From contig NZ_BDIY01000009.1 of the NCBI RefSeq assembly GCF_002072155.1, positions 1 through 64,000 of the forward strand: 64,000 nt of DNA, in the 5' to 3' direction. A program made the translations under genes and the position numbers. Below the pieces are notes generated by a model. The model was not told the origin of the DNA and did no database searches. It was given only the letters and a program-made list of their open reading frames with translations. Positions within the stretch are counted from its first letter, which is position 1; the number at the start of each line of letters is the position of its first letter. Positions 61,638 through 64,000 of this stretch are shown here, piece by piece. The DNA is from Roseovarius sp. A-2. GTDB lineage: Bacteria; Pseudomonadota; Alphaproteobacteria; Rhodobacterales; Rhodobacteraceae.

Positions 61638-62828
61638 ATGAGCGCTATGACACTCACACCGATCGAAAAGAAACCGCTCTCCTTCGCTTTGCCGGTAATC
61701 GGTGCGGCGGGCGGCTTTGCCGGGCTTTTTGTCGGCACCGCGCATGGCTCGGGCCTTATGGGCATCGTGATCGGCGCGGTGGCGCTGATGGCGCTTGGCT
61801 TCGTCGCCTTGCAGATCCTCGGGCTGAACAAGGAAAAGCCTGTCCGCTGGGGCATCATCGTCCTCTTTACCGTTGTCGGTGTCCTGCTGGCGGGCTTGCC
61901 GGGCTTTGTGCTCGGGGTCCTGTCTGGGTGGTTCTTTTCTTGGTTCATCTACTGGATCGGCGAGGGGCGGTATCGCGCCAATCTCGCCCCCTACCTGACC
62001 GGCGGTCAGGTGCTGTGGCATTATGCCTTTCGCGTGCTCTGCGGCGCGATCTTCATCTTCCTGATCACGCCCATCCTCGTGGTCATGCCGCTCAGCTTCA
62101 ACGCGCAGAACTTCTTTACCTTCACGCCGGAAATGCTGCGTTTTGATCCGGCGGGCTACAGTCTCAAGCATTACCATGATTTCTTCACCTCCAGCGGCTG
62201 GCAGCAGGCGCTGCGCAACTCGCTGGCCATCGCTCCGGTGGCGACGCTTATGTCAGTCAGTTTCGGCACGCTGGCCGCCATCGGCCTCAGTTCCGAGCAT
62301 GTGCCGTTCCGCCGCGCGATCATGGCGATCCTGATTTCGCCGATGATCGTGCCGCTGATCATCTCGGCGGCGGGGATGTATTTCTTCTATAGCCGGATCG
62401 GATTGCAAGGCACCTATTTCGGCGTGGTGCTGGCGCATGCCGCGCTTGGCATCCCCTTTGTGATCATCACCGTGACGGCCACGCTGGTGGGCTTTGACCG
62501 TTCGCTCACCCGCGCGGCGGCCAATATGGGCGCTGACCCGGTGACGACGTTCTTCCGGGTGCAGATGCCGCTCATCCTGCCCGGCGTGATCTCGGGCGGC
62601 CTCTTCGCCTTCATCACCTCGTTCGACGAGGTTGTGGTGGTGCTCTTCGTCGGCTCGGCCAATCAGCAGACCCTGCCGTGGCGCATGTTCACCGGATTGC
62701 GCGAGCAGATTAGTCCGACCATTCTGGCGGTGGCAACAATCCTCGTGGTAATCTCGATCATCCTTCTCGCCACGCTTGAAATGCTGCGCCGCCGGTCCGA
62801 GCGTTTGCGCGGGATGAGCCCGGGCTAA
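61638..62828 (+). CDS. Polyamine-type ABC permease with extra N-terminal membrane domain (PotC/PotI-like)
   Basis: A 396-aa permease. The canonical PotC core begins near residue 130 (FRVLCGAIFIFLITPILVVM) and carries the coupling motif LTRAAANMGADPVTTFFRVQ. Before it come about 100 residues with three or four additional helices (SFALPVIGAAGGFAGLFVG, IVIGAVALMALGFVALQIL, IVLFTVVGVLLAGLPGFVLG). It follows the oversized permease by 3 bp. Both subunits of this transporter are thus enlarged. Confidence 0.9.
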   Translation: MSAMTLTPIEKKPLSFALPVIGAAGGFAGLFVGTAHGSGLMGIVIGAVALMALGFVALQILGLNKEKPVRWGIIVLFTVVGVLLAGLPGFVLGVLSGWFFSWFIYWIGEGRYRANLAPYLTGGQVLWHYAFRVLCGAIFIFLITPILVVMPLSFNAQNFFTFTPEMLRFDPAGYSLKHYHDFFTSSGWQQALRNSLAIAPVATLMSVSFGTLAAIGLSSEHVPFRRAIMAILISPMIVPLIISAAGMYFFYSRIGLQGTYFGVVLAHAALGIPFVIITVTATLVGFDRSLTRAAANMGADPVTTFFRVQMPLILPGVISGGLFAFITSFDEVVVVLFVGSANQQTLPWRMFTGLREQISPTILAVATILVVISIILLATLEMLRRRSERLRGMSPG

Positions 62829-62851
62829 GACGCCCTGCGATACACACAGCC

Positions 62852-62884
62852 AAGGCCCGGCGCATGACGTTGCGTCGGGCTTTT
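62852..62884 (+). terminator. Intrinsic terminator of the transporter operon
   Basis: AGGCCCGgCGCA pairs with TGCGtCGGGCTTTT across a short loop and ends in TTTT, 23 bp after the permease stop. Confidence 0.85.
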
Positions 62885-62931
62885 GCGTTCGCGGGCTTTC
62901 GGCATAGGCTCTGCCGCAGGAGGATGGGCGC

Positions 62932-64000
62932 ATGCGCTATGATTACATCATCGTCGGCGGCGGCTCTGCCGGCTGCGTTCTGGCGGCACGGCTGAGCGAA
63001 GACCCCGCGGTCACGGTTTGCCTGATCGAGGCGGGCGGCTCTGGCCGCGACATCCTGATCCGCGCCCCCGCGCTGATGGCGGCGATGGTGTCCGGGCGGC
63101 CCCGCATCAACAACTGGGCGCTCAAGACGGTGCCACAGCCAGGCCTCAATGGGCGGCGCGGCTATCAGCCGCGCGGTCGCGCGCTTGGCGGGTCGAGCGC
63201 GATCAACGCCATGCTCTATGTGCGCGGGCATGCGCGCGACTATGACGAATGGGCCGATCTGGGCTGTGACGGCTGGGACTGGGATAGCGTGCTGCCGTGG
63301 TTCCGCCGGGCCGAGCGCAACGCCCGCCTGTCGGATGATCTGCACGGGCAGGACGGCCCGTTGCAGGTGACGGACCAGAACGCGCCGCGCGCCGTTTCGC
63401 AGGCCTTCATCGACGCGTGCGAAAGCCTGCAAATCCCCCGCAACACCGATTTCAACGGTGCCCGGCAGGAAGGCGCGGGTCTTTTTCAGGTGACGCAGTA
63501 TTTCGATGGCCCCCACCGGGGCGAACGCTGCTCGGTCGCGGCGGCCTATCTCTTTCCCGCACGCGGGCGCACAAACCTGACCGTGATCCGCAATGCCATG
63601 GCCGAGCGTGTGCTCCTCGACGGCAAGCGCGCCACCGGCCTGCGCTATCGCCACAAAGGTCGCGTGCAACAGATGCAGGCCACGCGCGAGGTGATCCTCA
63701 GCAGCGGCGCCTTCGGCTCGCCGCATCTGTTGAAACTCTCAGGGATCGGTCCGGCAGAGGAATTGCAGGCCCATGGGATCACGCCCCTCCATGACCTGCC
63801 CGGCGTGGGCGAGAACCTTCAGGATCATCTCGATTACACCCTGCTGGAACAGTCGATCAACGATGATGTGATCAGCCTAGACCCAAAGGGGCTGTGGCGG
63901 ATGGCGCGCGCAGGCCTCGACTGGCGCAAGACAGGGCAGGGCCATTTCACCACCCCCTATGGCGAGGCGGGGGCGTTCCTGCGCTCGAAACCGGGCCTTG
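62932..64000 (+). CDS. GMC oxidoreductase (choline dehydrogenase-like), cut by the window end
   Basis: Start at 62932 with AGGAGG 8-9 bases upstream; 356 codons are inside the window and the frame is open at the edge. The FAD motif VGGGSAGCVLAARLSEDP and the GMC signature GRALGGSSAINAMLYVRGHA are clear, as is LPGVGENLQDHLD. It resembles choline/alcohol dehydrogenases (BetA group). The C-terminal active-site His-Asn pair lies outside the window, so full function cannot be judged. It begins 103 bp after the transporter operon, behind a terminator. Confidence 0.9.
   Translation, partial: MRYDYIIVGGGSAGCVLAARLSEDPAVTVCLIEAGGSGRDILIRAPALMAAMVSGRPRINNWALKTVPQPGLNGRRGYQPRGRALGGSSAINAMLYVRGHARDYDEWADLGCDGWDWDSVLPWFRRAERNARLSDDLHGQDGPLQVTDQNAPRAVSQAFIDACESLQIPRNTDFNGARQEGAGLFQVTQYFDGPHRGERCSVAAAYLFPARGRTNLTVIRNAMAERVLLDGKRATGLRYRHKGRVQQMQATREVILSSGAFGSPHLLKLSGIGPAEELQAHGITPLHDLPGVGENLQDHLDYTLLEQSINDDVISLDPKGLWRMARAGLDWRKTGQGHFTTPYGEAGAFLRSKPGL

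Overview
The window is about 64 kb of GC-rich DNA. Protein content and style point to a marine-type alphaproteobacterium of the Rhodobacteraceae (Roseobacter group): a GTG-started msrB next to msrA, polyamine-type ABC transporters with unusually large subunits, Lrp-linked ectoine-type catabolic genes, and a CueR-controlled copper ATPase. No genome name can be given from sequence alone.

Left chromosomal part (1-7.9 kb). A CueR-type promoter drives copA-cueR. Convergent to it is a minus-strand run: 2-hydroxyacid dehydrogenase, THUMP-type RNA methyltransferase and gamma-glutamyltransferase. An SH3-domain periplasmic protein and a tRNA-Gln(TTG) gene follow.

Accessory island (7.9-31.1 kb). The last 17 bp of tRNA-Gln (7891-7907) recur exactly at 31099-31115, which looks like attL/attR of an island of about 23.2 kb. 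No integrase is left. Inside, in order: (a) a translationally coupled three-gene operon of unknown function with a TerB-like protein; (b) an IS3-family remnant; (c) an arsR-permease-thioredoxin-like-MBL operon under FNR-like boxes and a large palindrome; (d) an arsenite-oxidase locus aioX-aioS-aioR-aioB-aioA-moeA on the minus strand, meeting (c) tail to tail where both terminal genes are cut off; (e) an insertion-sequence graveyard with IS630-like, IS110-like and DUF6525 remnants; (f) a 2-oxoglutarate oxygenase; (g) a possible catabolic cluster (RpiR regulator, C45-type Ntn-hydrolase, polar amino-acid ABC transporter, class III aminotransferase, broken BKACE gene); (h) a decayed ParE-type toxin-antitoxin pair and an intact Xre/RES toxin-antitoxin pair next to the right att copy.

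Right chromosomal part (31.1-64 kb). It holds a Tat-exported peptide/opine-type binding protein, chorismate synthase, two EamA exporters, an HU-type protein, AMP nucleosidase, a VOC protein, a class II aldolase, glutathione peroxidase and msrB-msrA. Next come a putrescine-type ABC operon with a PuuB-like oxidase (minus strand) and, divergent from it, a GntR regulator and a SpuC-like aminotransferase. Then there is a DoeA/EutBC/DoeX/DoeC/DoeD ectoine-type catabolic cluster in which a nitrilase-family enzyme stands where the deacetylase DoeB/EutE would be expected. A second polyamine-type ABC transporter with an oversized permease follows, and the window ends inside a GMC (choline dehydrogenase-like) oxidoreductase.

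The parts most worth a second look are the integrase-less tRNA island, the unknown TerB operon, the AioR protein lacking the parts needed to contact sigma-54 although a sigma-54-like promoter precedes aioB, the nitrilase-containing ectoine-like cluster, and a two-hairpin intergenic repeat seen three times.
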